Assembly (NCBI RefSeq): GCF_051487185.1
Contig: NZ_JAHVDK010000003.1
Coordinates: 283,484 to 347,483, forward strand
Length of the DNA stretch: 64,000 nt
From: Inquilinus limosus_F
Lineage (GTDB): Bacteria; Pseudomonadota; Alphaproteobacteria; DSM-16000; Inquilinaceae
Direction: 5' to 3'
A model generated the notes under the pieces. That model had not been told where the DNA came from, made no database searches, and worked only from the letters and a program-made list of their open reading frames with translations. This document shows positions 14,810-23,126 of this stretch, piece by piece (the stretch's first letter is position 1; every line of letters starts with the position of its first letter). Made by a program: the position numbers and the translations under genes.

Positions 14810-16602
14810 CCCAGGCCTATACCATCATCGACCACAGCTATGACGTGGTGATCGTCGGGGCTGGCGGCGCCGGGCTGCGCGCCGCGCTCGGCATGGCGTC
14901 GTCCGGGCTGAGCACGGCCTGCGTCACCAAGGTGTTCCCGACCCGCAGCCACACGGTGGCGGCCCAGGGCGGTATGGCCGCCGCGCTCGGCAATATGGGC
15001 GACGGCGACAACTGGCGCTTCCACATGTACGACACAGTGAAGGGTTCCGATTGGCTGGGCGACCAGGACGCGATCGAATACATGTGCCGCGAGGCGGCGC
15101 CGGCGGTACTGGAGCTGGAGCGGTTCGGTGTGCCGTTCTCGCGCACCGCGGACGGCCGGATCTATCAGCGGCCCTTCGGCGGGCAGACGCTTGACTACGG
15201 CCAGCGGATGGCGCGGCGGACCTGCGCCGCCGCGGACCGCACCGGCCACGCCATCCTGCACACGCTGTACCAGCGATGCCTGGAGCACCGCACCGAGTTC
15301 TTCGTCGAATATGTCGCGCTCGACCTGCTGATGGACGAGGACGGCGCCTGCCGCGGCCTCCTGGCCTGGAACGTCGAGGACGGCACGTTGCACCGGTTCC
15401 GCGCCCACCGCACGGTGCTGGCGACGGGCGGTTACGGCCGCGTCTACTTCTCCTGCACCGCCGCCCACAGCTGCACCGGCGACGGCAACGCCATGGCGCT
15501 CCGCGCCGGTCTGCCGCTGGCGGATATGGAGTTCACTCAATTCCACCCGACCGGCATCTACGGCTCCGGCTGCCTGATCACCGAGGGCGCGCGCGGCGAG
15601 GGCGGCTACCTGACCAACGCGCAGGGCGAGCGGTTCATGGAGCGGTACGCCCCGACCGCGCGCGACCTGGCGGGGCGGGACGTGGTCTGCCGCGCGATGA
15701 CGATCGAGATCAACGAGGGTCGGGGGTGCGGCCCGGACAGGGACCACATCCTGCTGCATCTCGAGCATCTCGGCGCCGACCTCCTGCACGAGCGGCTGCC
15801 CGGCATCAGCGAGACGGCGAAGATCTTCGCCGGCGTCGACGTGACCCGCGAGCCGATCCCGGTGCTGCCGACCGTGCACTACAACATGGGTGGCGTGCCG
15901 ACCAACCTGCACGGCGAGGCGACGACGCTGCGCGACGGCGACCCCGAGGCAGTGGTGTCCGGGCTGATGGCGATCGGCGAGGCCGCCTGCGTCTCGGTCC
16001 ACGGCGCCAACCGGCTGGGGTCGAACTCGCTGCTCGACATCATCGTCTTCGGCCGCGCGGCGGCGCACCGGGCCGTGGCGACGCTGCGGCCCGGTGAGAC
16101 TCACACCCCGTTGCCGGCGGCGGCGACCGAGAAGGCGATCGACCGGCTGGACCGGGTGCGCCACGCCAAGGGCGGCACCAGCGCCGGCGAGATCCGGCTG
16201 GCGATGCAGCGGATCATGCAGCGGCATTGCGCGGTGTTCCGCGACGGACCGCTGATGCAGGAGGGGCTGGGCAAGCTGCAGCAGGTCGCCGGCCCCATCC
16301 GCGCCGATCTCAGCCTGGCCGACCGGTCGCTGGTGTTCAACACCGACCTGGCCGAGGCGCTGGAGCTGGACAACATGCTGCAGCAGGCCGTCGTCAGCCT
16401 GCATTCGGCGATCGGCCGCACCGAGAGCCGCGGCGCCCATGCGCGCGAGGATTATCCGGCGCGGGACGACGCGGCCTGGCTGAAGCACACGCTGGCCTGG
16501 CTGGACGAGGCGGGCGGCGTGCGCCTGGACTACCGTCCCGTCCACCTGCAGCCGTTGTCCAACGAGGTCGCGCCGATCCCGCCGAAGGAGCGGGTCTACT
16601 GA
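14806..16602 (+). CDS. Succinate dehydrogenase/fumarate reductase flavoprotein paralogue, without other Sdh subunits
   Basis: A 598-residue homologue of SdhA across its full length. FAD contacts are intact: GAGGAGLRAA, and the covalent-flavin histidine in RSHTVAAQGG. So are the dicarboxylate-site residues in FHPTGI, the catalytic arginine in RDVVCRAM, VHYNMGG and HGANRLGSNSLLD. It differs from canonical alphaproteobacterial SdhA at normally invariant spots (AAHSCTGDGNAMAL). No sdhB, C or D is next to it; instead it is coupled by ATGA to an MFS transporter behind a LysR gene. It may oxidise a dicarboxylate other than succinate or borrow SdhB. The frame is open upstream across the MFS gene, but that is an overlap and not a fusion. 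Confidence 0.88.
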   Translation: MTQAYTIIDHSYDVVIVGAGGAGLRAALGMASSGLSTACVTKVFPTRSHTVAAQGGMAAALGNMGDGDNWRFHMYDTVKGSDWLGDQDAIEYMCREAAPAVLELERFGVPFSRTADGRIYQRPFGGQTLDYGQRMARRTCAAADRTGHAILHTLYQRCLEHRTEFFVEYVALDLLMDEDGACRGLLAWNVEDGTLHRFRAHRTVLATGGYGRVYFSCTAAHSCTGDGNAMALRAGLPLADMEFTQFHPTGIYGSGCLITEGARGEGGYLTNAQGERFMERYAPTARDLAGRDVVCRAMTIEINEGRGCGPDRDHILLHLEHLGADLLHERLPGISETAKIFAGVDVTREPIPVLPTVHYNMGGVPTNLHGEATTLRDGDPEAVVSGLMAIGEAACVSVHGANRLGSNSLLDIIVFGRAAAHRAVATLRPGETHTPLPAAATEKAIDRLDRVRHAKGGTSAGEIRLAMQRIMQRHCAVFRDGPLMQEGLGKLQQVAGPIRADLSLADRSLVFNTDLAEALELDNMLQQAVVSLHSAIGRTESRGAHAREDYPARDDAAWLKHTLAWLDEAGGVRLDYRPVHLQPLSNEVAPIPPKERVY

Positions 16603-16632
16603 GCGGTGTCCAGGCGCGTGTGGAGTTCGCCC

Positions 16633-17571
16633 TCAGCTGCTCTTGAGCGATGCCTTCACCGCCTCCAGCCCCGGCTGGCCGTCCAGCGTGGTGACGCCGT
16701 CGAGCCAGCGGGTCAGCAGCTCCGGGTTCTCGCTCAGCCATTTCCGGGCGGCGGCGTTCTGCTCCATGCCGTCGTCCAGGATCATCGCCATCATCCGGTT
16801 CTCGGTGTTCAGGTCGAACACCAGCTGCTTGGCCAGGCGCTGCAGGTTCGGGCAGCCCGACAGGAACTTCTGGTTGGCCAGGGTGCGCACCGTGGCGCCG
16901 CCGTAGTTCGGGCCGAAATAGGCATCGCCGCCGCTCAGATAGTCGATCTTGTACTTGATGTTCATCGGGTGCGGCGCCCAGCCCAGGAACACCACCCATT
17001 CGCCACGGCGCTGGGCCCGGTCGACCTGGGCCAGCATCGCCTGCTCGCTGGCCTCGACCAGGTTCCAGTCGCCCAGGCCGAACTCGTTCTTCTCGATGAT
17101 GGTCGACAGGTTCTTGTTGGCGGAGGAGCCGGGCTCGATCGAATAGATCGACTTGCCGAACCTGTCGGCGAATTTCTGCAGGTCGGCGAAATCCTTGACC
17201 CCGGCCTCATACGCCTCGCGGTTGACTGCCAGCGTCACCTTGGCGTCGGCCAGGTTGGTGCCGATCAGCTCGACGCCCTGCTGCAGATAGGGCTCGACCA
17301 TCGCCGTCTGCGACGGCATCCAGTTGCCGAGGAACAGGTTCACCTGATTGTTCTTGAGCGCCTCGAAGGTCACCGCGACCGACAGCATGTCGACCCTGGG
17401 CTCGTAGCCCAGGCCGGTCAGCACCGTGCCGGCCAGCGCCGTGGTCGAGGTGATGTCGGTCCAGCCGGGGTCGGACATCACCACGCTCTTGCAGGCCGCG
17501 TCGTCGGCCAGGGCCGCGCCGGCCGGGGCCAGCGCCGCGGCCACCACGGCGGCCAAAAGCAAAGCTCTCAT
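16633..17571 (-). CDS. choX: Choline/betaine ABC transporter periplasmic binding protein
   Basis: A 312-residue secreted protein with a signal peptide of about 22 residues ending AALA. It has the OpuAC/ProX fold typical of ChoX: SDPGWTDITSTTALA and LGNWMPSQTAM near the ligand pocket, YSIEPGSSANKN, and FLGWAPHPMN. It captures choline or related quaternary amines for an inner-membrane permease. The permease and ATPase genes are not adjacent. Its operon partner, 38 bases upstream, is a betainyl-CoA-type thioesterase, which points to carnitine/betaine metabolism. Confidence 0.88.
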   Translation of the reverse strand: MRALLLAAVVAAALAPAGAALADDAACKSVVMSDPGWTDITSTTALAGTVLTGLGYEPRVDMLSVAVTFEALKNNQVNLFLGNWMPSQTAMVEPYLQQGVELIGTNLADAKVTLAVNREAYEAGVKDFADLQKFADRFGKSIYSIEPGSSANKNLSTIIEKNEFGLGDWNLVEASEQAMLAQVDRAQRRGEWVVFLGWAPHPMNIKYKIDYLSGGDAYFGPNYGGATVRTLANQKFLSGCPNLQRLAKQLVFDLNTENRMMAMILDDGMEQNAAARKWLSENPELLTRWLDGVTTLDGQPGLEAVKASLKSS

Positions 17572-17609
17572 CTCTTGCCTCCTGTTTGTCTGTGGAATCG
17601 GGGCCGTGG

Positions 17610-18101
17610 TCAGCCCTTCTCGTCCTCTGCGGCCTCATGGGCGGCGCGGATCCTGCTCAAGCGGTCATGGATCGCGGTCTCGAACGGTGCGACCTTCGGC
17701 CCGGTCGCGTCGATCGACAGGTTCAGCACCTCGCATTCGGCCAGCACCGTCCCGGCCACGGCGTGGCGCATGACGTGGCGCAGGGTGAAGCGCTTGGCAT
17801 CCAGCGCGGCCAGCCGGGTCTCGACCGCCACCTCGTCGCCGGCATGCGCCTCGCGCCGGTAGCGGATCGTCATCTCGCCGGTGAAGACGGTGCGCCGGCT
17901 GCGCGCCCGGTAGACGGCGTCAATGCCGGCGAAATCCAGGAAGGCGTCGGTGGCGTGGCTGAAGATGACGGCGTAGTAGCCGTCGTTCAGATGGCCGTTG
18001 TAGTCGGTCCACTCCGCCCGCACCGCCTCGCGGTGCAGCCTCAGCGGCGCCGCGATCGTCCGGTCGGGCGGGGATGTCGGATTGGCCGCGGTCGCTGGCA
18101 T
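17610..18101 (-). CDS. Acyl-CoA thioesterase, betainyl-CoA thioesterase-like (CdhB type)
   Basis: A 163-residue hot-dog-fold protein. The motif EWTDYNGHLNDGYYAVIFSHATD matches the thioesterase that follows L-carnitine dehydrogenase in proteobacteria (separate CdhB or a fused C-terminal domain), which hydrolyses betainyl-CoA to betaine. It is the first gene of an operon with choX. The carnitine dehydrogenase itself is not in the window, so the exact acyl-CoA is inferred from context. Confidence 0.72.
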   Translation of the reverse strand: MPATAANPTSPPDRTIAAPLRLHREAVRAEWTDYNGHLNDGYYAVIFSHATDAFLDFAGIDAVYRARSRRTVFTGEMTIRYRREAHAGDEVAVETRLAALDAKRFTLRHVMRHAVAGTVLAECEVLNLSIDATGPKVAPFETAIHDRLSRIRAAHEAAEDEKG

Positions 18102-18261
18102 CCGCCGGTTCGTCCTCGCCTGCGGCCCGCCTCTCGCGGACGGGCTCGGATGCAGGCGATGCTACGCGGCGGCAGCGCGCCTCCTTGACCGAAGGCGTCG
18201 CCGACCTGATCGAAAGCGCCGCGGGCCGGGGCGGCGCGCCGAACCGTACGGGACGGGCGGC

Positions 18262-19416
18262 TCAGAGCCCCAGCAGCAGGCCGAGCTTCATGCCGAGCGC
18301 CGCGAAGATCGAGGCCTCCGGCACGTCCTGGGCGGCGATCAGCGGCACCTTGCGCGCCGGCCCGTCCGGCGGGGCGATCTGGAGCTCGCCCAGCACCTGG
18401 CCCTTGGCGACCGGCGCCTCGACCGGCTCCTGGAACCGGGCGGTCACCGTCATCTTGTCGAAATCGGCAGGCTGCATGGTCATGGCCAGGTCCTCGGCCA
18501 CCGTGACCGGCACCTTGTCCTGGGCGCCCAGCCAGACCGTCGCCTCGTCGACCGTGGCGCCGGCTTTGAACAGCGGGTACAGGCGGAACTGGTTCCAGCC
18601 CCATTCCAGCAGGCGGGCGCCCTCGTCGGCGCGGGACTGCATGCTCGGCAGCCCGTTGACCACCAGGACCAGCCGGCGGCCGTCGCGCACGCCCGAGGCG
18701 GTCAGGCCGTAGCCGCCGGCGTCGGTATGGCCGGTCTTGATCCCGTCCACGCCCATGTCGCGATACAGCAGCGGGTTGCGGTTGCCCTGCTTGATCTTGT
18801 TCCAGGTGAACTCCCGCTCGCTGTCGTAGCGGTAGTACTGCGGGAAATCCTTGATCATGCGCTCGGCCAGGATCGCGAGGTCGCGCGCGGTCGAGTAGTG
18901 CTCGGGGTCGGGCCAGCCGCTGGCGGTGACGAAATGGCTGTTGTTCATGCCGAGCGTCTTCGCCATCTCGTTCATGCGGTCGGCGAAGGCGGCCTCCGAC
19001 CCGGCCAGCCCTTCGGCCAGCACCACCGCGGCGTCGTTGCCGGACTGGATCAGGAGGCCGCGCAGCAGGTCCTCGACCCGGATGCTGTCCTCGACCTGGA
19101 CGAACATCTTCGACCCGCCCATCTGCCAGGCCTTCTTGCTGACCGGGAACTTGGTGTCGAGCGTGATCCGCCCGTCCCGCAGCGCGTCGTAGACGAGATA
19201 GGCCGTCATCATCTTGCTCATCGACGATGTCGGCATGCGTTCGTCCGCGGCCTTCTCCATCAGCACCGTGTCGGTGGTGGTGTCGATCAGGATCGCCTGC
19301 TTGGCGATGGTGTCGACGGTGGCCGCGCCGGCGGGCAGGGCGGCAAGGCTGGCGAGGAGGAGGATGGCGCGAAAGAGGGGGGCCGGCATCGCGATCTTGA
19401 TCAAGGGGCGGAGCAT
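18262..19416 (-). CDS. dacC: D-alanyl-D-alanine carboxypeptidase (PBP5/6, DacC type)
   Basis: A 384-residue serine peptidase. Its signal sequence ends near PAGAA (residue ~31). The active-site motifs are SMSK (65-68), QSGND and GIKTGHT, as in S11 carboxypeptidases. The C-terminal PBP5_C beta domain (FDKMTVTARF...) and a terminal amphipathic anchor (AALGMKLGLLLGL) follow. It trims the terminal D-Ala of peptidoglycan pentapeptides in the periplasm. The frame has an ATG 14 codons earlier, but the ATG at 19416 gives a normal export signal. Confidence 0.92.
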   Translation of the reverse strand: MLRPLIKIAMPAPLFRAILLLASLAALPAGAATVDTIAKQAILIDTTTDTVLMEKAADERMPTSSMSKMMTAYLVYDALRDGRITLDTKFPVSKKAWQMGGSKMFVQVEDSIRVEDLLRGLLIQSGNDAAVVLAEGLAGSEAAFADRMNEMAKTLGMNNSHFVTASGWPDPEHYSTARDLAILAERMIKDFPQYYRYDSEREFTWNKIKQGNRNPLLYRDMGVDGIKTGHTDAGGYGLTASGVRDGRRLVLVVNGLPSMQSRADEGARLLEWGWNQFRLYPLFKAGATVDEATVWLGAQDKVPVTVAEDLAMTMQPADFDKMTVTARFQEPVEAPVAKGQVLGELQIAPPDGPARKVPLIAAQDVPEASIFAALGMKLGLLLGL

Positions 19417-19767
19417 GGACCGCAGGGATAGCGTCAACTGACGCCGCTGCCAACCCAAGCCTGTCGCAACCGTCCCGCGGCGAAGCGCGCAACGGCGACA
19501 CGATGGGAACGCACCACCGCCCCGGTCGCGGATAGGGGACCCGGACCTAACCCCTTACTCGCGTCCTATCCCTTTCGGGTCATAGCGGAAAGGTCGCGCG
19601 AATTGTACACTGTGCGCTGTGGTGGGGGCCACGTCTGTCAAACAAGGCGGAACGCGACATGGGGCAGAAGAAGATTTTAGGAAGACAATCGTATCTATTT
19701 TTAGGTAAGTTTTATAAATGAAGACATTCCTACTTGCGGTGTCGCGCCCCCGGGAGTCCCTGTTCCC
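19417..19767. other. Intergenic region between divergent dacC and S24-like gene
   Basis: This 351-base gap holds no convincing gene. GC drops sharply at about 19660-19735, where AT-rich tracts (around GATTTTAGG and ATTTTTAGG) would suit the promoter of the S24-like regulator. I find no alphaproteobacterial LexA box (GAAC-N7-GAAC) and no clear dyad. Confidence 0.4.
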
Positions 19768-20397
19768 ATGCTGAAGCACGCCGACATCTGGGCGGCGATC
19801 GATCGTCTCGCCAAGCTCAACGGATTGTCCCCCTCGGGCCTCGCGCGCCGCGCCGGGCTCGATCCGACGACCTTCAACCCGAGCAAGCGCCAGTCGAGCG
19901 ACGGCAAGCTGCGCTGGCCGTCGACGGAAAGCATCTCCAAGATCCTGGATGCGACCGGCAGCTCGATGGCCGCCTTCGTGCGGCTGATCGACGACGGATC
20001 GGGCCTGCCGGCCCGCCGCATCCCCGTCATCGGCCGCGCCCAGGCCACGGCCGAGGGTCTGTTCGACAACGCCGGCCACCCGACTGGCAAGGGCTGGGAC
20101 GAGGTCGACTTTCCCAACCTCTCCGATCCTAACGCCTATGCGCTCGAGATCGCCGGCAACGACCTGGCGCCGACCTATCGGGACGGCGACGTCGTCGTCG
20201 TCTCGCCGGCGGCCGGGCTGCGGCGCGGCGACAGGGTGGTGGCGAAGACGGTCGGCGGCGAGCTTCTGATCGGCGAGCTGGTGCGGATCAGCGCCAACCG
20301 GATCGATCTGAAGCCGCTGACAGGCGACGCGGCGCCGCAGTCGCTGAAGCTGTCGGACGTGGCCTGGAAGGCGCGTATCGTCTGGGCCAGCCAGTAG
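19768..20397 (+). CDS. HTH regulator with an S24-like domain lacking catalytic residues
   Basis: A 209-residue protein with an N-terminal XRE-type helix-turn-helix (about 8-65, LSPSGLARRAGLDPTTFNPSKR) and a C-terminal LexA/cI-like S24 domain (about 85-205). The domain keeps the fold signature YRDGDVVVVSP and RRGDRVVAKT. But where LexA-type proteases have G-D-S-M, this one reads GNDLAP, so the nucleophile serine is Asp. The lysine of the dyad also aligns with Gly in LLIGEL. Self-cleavage is therefore unlikely, and ligand-type or constitutive regulation is more plausible. GGAG lies 12 bases before the ATG. Confidence 0.82.
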   Translation: MLKHADIWAAIDRLAKLNGLSPSGLARRAGLDPTTFNPSKRQSSDGKLRWPSTESISKILDATGSSMAAFVRLIDDGSGLPARRIPVIGRAQATAEGLFDNAGHPTGKGWDEVDFPNLSDPNAYALEIAGNDLAPTYRDGDVVVVSPAAGLRRGDRVVAKTVGGELLIGELVRISANRIDLKPLTGDAAPQSLKLSDVAWKARIVWASQ

Positions 20398-20506
20398 GCC
20401 TGCGTCCGACGCAGGGCTGGTCACGGTCGCCTGCGCCCGGTGTTGGCGCGGGCCCGGCCGCTCGCCTATGCTCCGCCGGCACGCATTGCGGGATCGGACG
20501 GACGAC

Positions 20507-21349
20507 ATGGCGAGATACGCGCTGACCTTCCTCGACGGCTCCTGGCGGGAAGGCAACCCGCCGATCATGGGGCCGCTGACGCATGCCGCCTGGATGGCCT
20601 CGATCATCTTCGACGGCGCCCGCGGCTTCGAGGGCGTGGCGCCGGATCTCGACCGCCACTGCGCCCGCGCCGTCGCCTCGGCCCGCGCCATGGGGCTGGG
20701 GCCGACGCTGACGGCCGAGGAGATCGAGGCGCTGGCCCGCGAGGGGCTGCGCCGTTTCCCCGCCGACGCCGCGGTCTATATCCGGCCGATGTTCTGGGCC
20801 GAGGACGGCTGGATCGAGCCCGACCCGGCGGCGACCCGCTTCTGCCTGTCGATCTACGATTCGCCGCTGCCGCAGCCGGGCGACGACAGCGCCTGCTTCG
20901 CCCAGGGGCTGCGCCGGCCGTCGCCGGAGATGGCGCCGACCCGGGCCAAGGCCGCCTGCCTCTACCCCCAGTCCGGCTTCGCCATGCGCCAGGCCAAGCA
21001 GCGCGGCTTCACCAACGCGGTGATGCTGGACCCGATCGGCAACGTCGCCGAATTCGCCACCGCCAACATCTTCATGGCCAAGGATGGCGCGGTGCATACC
21101 CCGGCGGCGAACGGCACCTTCCTCGCCGGCATCACCCGCCGCCGCGTGATCGAGCTGCTGCGCCATGACGGGGTCGAGGTGATCGAGCGCGCGATCCGGC
21201 CGGAGGAGCTGGCGGAGGCCGACGAGATATTCCAGACCGGCAACTTCGCCAAGGTGCTGCCCTGCACCCGGCTCGAGGACCGGCACCTCCAGCCCGGGCC
21301 GTTCTACGCCAAGGCCCGCAAGCTCTATTGGGACTGGGCCCATTCCTGA
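20507..21349 (+). CDS. ilvE: Class IV aminotransferase, branched-chain amino acid type
   Basis: A 280-residue PLP enzyme. The class IV signature is present: the lysine in TRAKAACLYPQ, then QAKQRGFTNAVMLD, VAEFATANIFM and FLAGITRRRVIELL. The N-terminus GSWREGNPPIMG and FDGARGFEG resemble bacterial IlvE-like enzymes. It should transaminate Leu/Ile/Val with 2-oxoglutarate, though D-amino-acid or other specificities occur in this fold. The ATG at 20507 starts the normal MARYALTFLDG N-terminus; the upstream open codons are not conserved-looking. Confidence 0.8.
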   Translation: MARYALTFLDGSWREGNPPIMGPLTHAAWMASIIFDGARGFEGVAPDLDRHCARAVASARAMGLGPTLTAEEIEALAREGLRRFPADAAVYIRPMFWAEDGWIEPDPAATRFCLSIYDSPLPQPGDDSACFAQGLRRPSPEMAPTRAKAACLYPQSGFAMRQAKQRGFTNAVMLDPIGNVAEFATANIFMAKDGAVHTPAANGTFLAGITRRRVIELLRHDGVEVIERAIRPEELAEADEIFQTGNFAKVLPCTRLEDRHLQPGPFYAKARKLYWDWAHS

Positions 21350-21368
21350 GCGTCCTTGAGCGCATTCG

Positions 21369-22052
21369 ATGAGCGACGCCGCACCACCCGAGCCGGTCTC
21401 CAAGGACACGCGCAACCTGATCCGGGTGCTCGAGCACCAGGGCATCACCCTGGTGTTCGACGTCGGCGCCAATGTCGGCCAATACGCGCAGCGGCTGCGG
21501 CGCGGCGGCTATGCGGGGCGGATCGTCTCGGTCGAGCCGCTGTCCGCGGCCCATGCGGCGCTGACCGCGGCGGCCGCGGCGGATCCAGACTGGATAGTCG
21601 AGTCGCGCATGGCGCTGGGCGACAACGACGCGCCGGTGACCCTGCAGGTCTCGGGTGAGAGCGACATGAGCTCGGTGCTCGACTTCACCGCCGAGATGGC
21701 GGAGCTGCTCGACGGCTCGGCCTATGTCGGCACTGAGGTGGCGTCGCAGGCGCGGCTGGAGCGGATCTTCCCCCGCCATGCCCGGCCGGACGACCGGGTG
21801 CTGCTGAAGATCGACACCCAGGGCACCGAGCGCCGGGTGCTGGACGGGGCGCGCGCCGTGCTGCCGCGCATCGCCGCGGTGCAGATGGAACTGGCGATCG
21901 TGCCGGTCTATGACGGCGAGCCGTCCTATCTCGACACCATCCGGCACATGGCCGAGCTCGGCTTCGTCCCGGCGCTGTTCATCCCCGGCTACTTCAACCG
22001 CCGCACCGCCCGCCTGATCGGGATGGACGGGGTGTTCGTGCGGCCGGGCTAG
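21369..22052 (+). CDS. FkbM family methyltransferase
   Basis: A 227-residue SAM-dependent methyltransferase. FDVGANVGQYAQRLR is the SAM glycine loop, VSVEPLSAAH the acidic loop, and LLKIDTQGTERRVLDGA the FkbM catalytic-site motif. These enzymes O-methylate sugars or other hydroxyls, often on surface polysaccharides. No glycosyltransferase cluster is next to it, so the acceptor is unknown. It starts 19 bases after the aminotransferase stop and ends 9 bases before the DUF1624 gene. Confidence 0.85.
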   Translation: MSDAAPPEPVSKDTRNLIRVLEHQGITLVFDVGANVGQYAQRLRRGGYAGRIVSVEPLSAAHAALTAAAAADPDWIVESRMALGDNDAPVTLQVSGESDMSSVLDFTAEMAELLDGSAYVGTEVASQARLERIFPRHARPDDRVLLKIDTQGTERRVLDGARAVLPRIAAVQMELAIVPVYDGEPSYLDTIRHMAELGFVPALFIPGYFNRRTARLIGMDGVFVRPG

Positions 22053-22061
22053 CGGAACAGC

Positions 22062-23012
22062 ATGCCGACTCCGTCGCGATCCGGCCGCCTGCCGGTCATC
22101 GACCTGCTCCGCGGCCTGGCGCTGCTGGCGATGGCCCTCTACCACCTGTCGTGGGATCTTAGGTTCTTCCGCTTCGTCGATTGGGATCTGCAGGACGGCA
22201 CCGGTTGGATCGCCGCCCGCTACCTGATCGCCGGCAGCTTCCTGGCCCTGGTCGGCGTCGGCCTGGCGCTGTGGGACGCGCAGGGCCGCGACTGGCAGCG
22301 CTGGGCGATCCGGCTGGGCAAGGTGCTGGCCGGCGCCGCCGCGGTCACGGCGGTGACCTGGGTCGTGATCCCCGACCAGTTCATCTTCTTCGGCATCCTG
22401 CACTGCATCGCCGTTGCCAGCGTCCTCGGCCTGTTGTTCCTGCGGCTGCCGCCGGCCGCGAGCTTGGTTCTCGGTCTTGCGGTGATCGCGCTGCCGATCC
22501 TCTGGCGCTCACCCCTGTTCGGCCATCCCGCGCTGCTGTGGATCGGGCTCGGCCCCGTACCGCCGCGCAGCAACGACTACGAGCCGCTGTTCCCCTGGTT
22601 CGGGCCGGTGCTGCTGGGCATCGCCCTGGCCCGGTGGTGGCTGCGCGCCGGCGCGCCGGGCGGCAAGATCGACGGCGGTGCCGGCGGCCGGCCGCTGCGC
22701 TGGGCCGGGCGGCACAGCCTTGCCGTCTATCTGGTACATCAACCGCTGCTGTTCGGGAGCCTGCTTCTGGTCGGCATGGCGCAGGGCCGCGACCTCCAGG
22801 AGATGCTGTCGCCGCCCGATAAGGCGTCGACGCTCATCGCGTGCCAAGTCCAATGCGAGACCCGCGGCAGCGGTCCCGAGCAATGCCACGCCTATTGCAC
22901 CTGCATGGTCGACGGGATCGAGGCCCGCAGCCTGTGGCCAGCGCTGCGGCCGGACGCGGCTCCCGAGCTCAGGGACCGCCTCGACTCCCTGGCCGCCTCC
23001 TGCAGCCGCTAG
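22062..23012 (+). CDS. DUF1624 / heparan-alpha-glucosaminide N-acetyltransferase-like membrane protein with Cys-rich tail
   Basis: A 316-residue protein with about seven helices. The N-terminal RLPVIDLLRGLALLAMALYHLSWDLRF is typical of DUF1624, a bacterial relative of the human lysosomal HGSNAT acyltransferase; the histidine in this segment is the proposed acyl carrier. The membrane part ends near residue 255. It is followed by a soluble tail with six cysteines (CQVQCETRG, EQCHAYCTCMV and a final CSR), unusual for the family and possibly metal- or disulphide-binding. It follows the FkbM gene by 9 bases. Confidence 0.8.
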   Translation: MPTPSRSGRLPVIDLLRGLALLAMALYHLSWDLRFFRFVDWDLQDGTGWIAARYLIAGSFLALVGVGLALWDAQGRDWQRWAIRLGKVLAGAAAVTAVTWVVIPDQFIFFGILHCIAVASVLGLLFLRLPPAASLVLGLAVIALPILWRSPLFGHPALLWIGLGPVPPRSNDYEPLFPWFGPVLLGIALARWWLRAGAPGGKIDGGAGGRPLRWAGRHSLAVYLVHQPLLFGSLLLVGMAQGRDLQEMLSPPDKASTLIACQVQCETRGSGPEQCHAYCTCMVDGIEARSLWPALRPDAAPELRDRLDSLAASCSR

Positions 23013-23126
23013 CGCGGTGCGCCGGAAATTCGCCCGCCCGCCGCAGGACGACGCAGGCCATAGGCAGTGCCAGAAATGCGGGCTAGTCTCGGCGCCGATG
23101 TCCGGATCGCCCCGCCCATTGTTGCC

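Noticed and set aside
13660..16602. Continuous 980-codon frame that could be read as an MFS-SdhA fusion
   Set aside because: The first ~380 codons are the MFS gene in a wrong frame. The SdhA homologue begins at its own ATG at 14806 inside an ATGA overlap.
19459..19767. LexA box upstream of the S24-like gene
   Set aside because: I looked for GAAC-N7-GAAC and found none, so SOS control is not supported.
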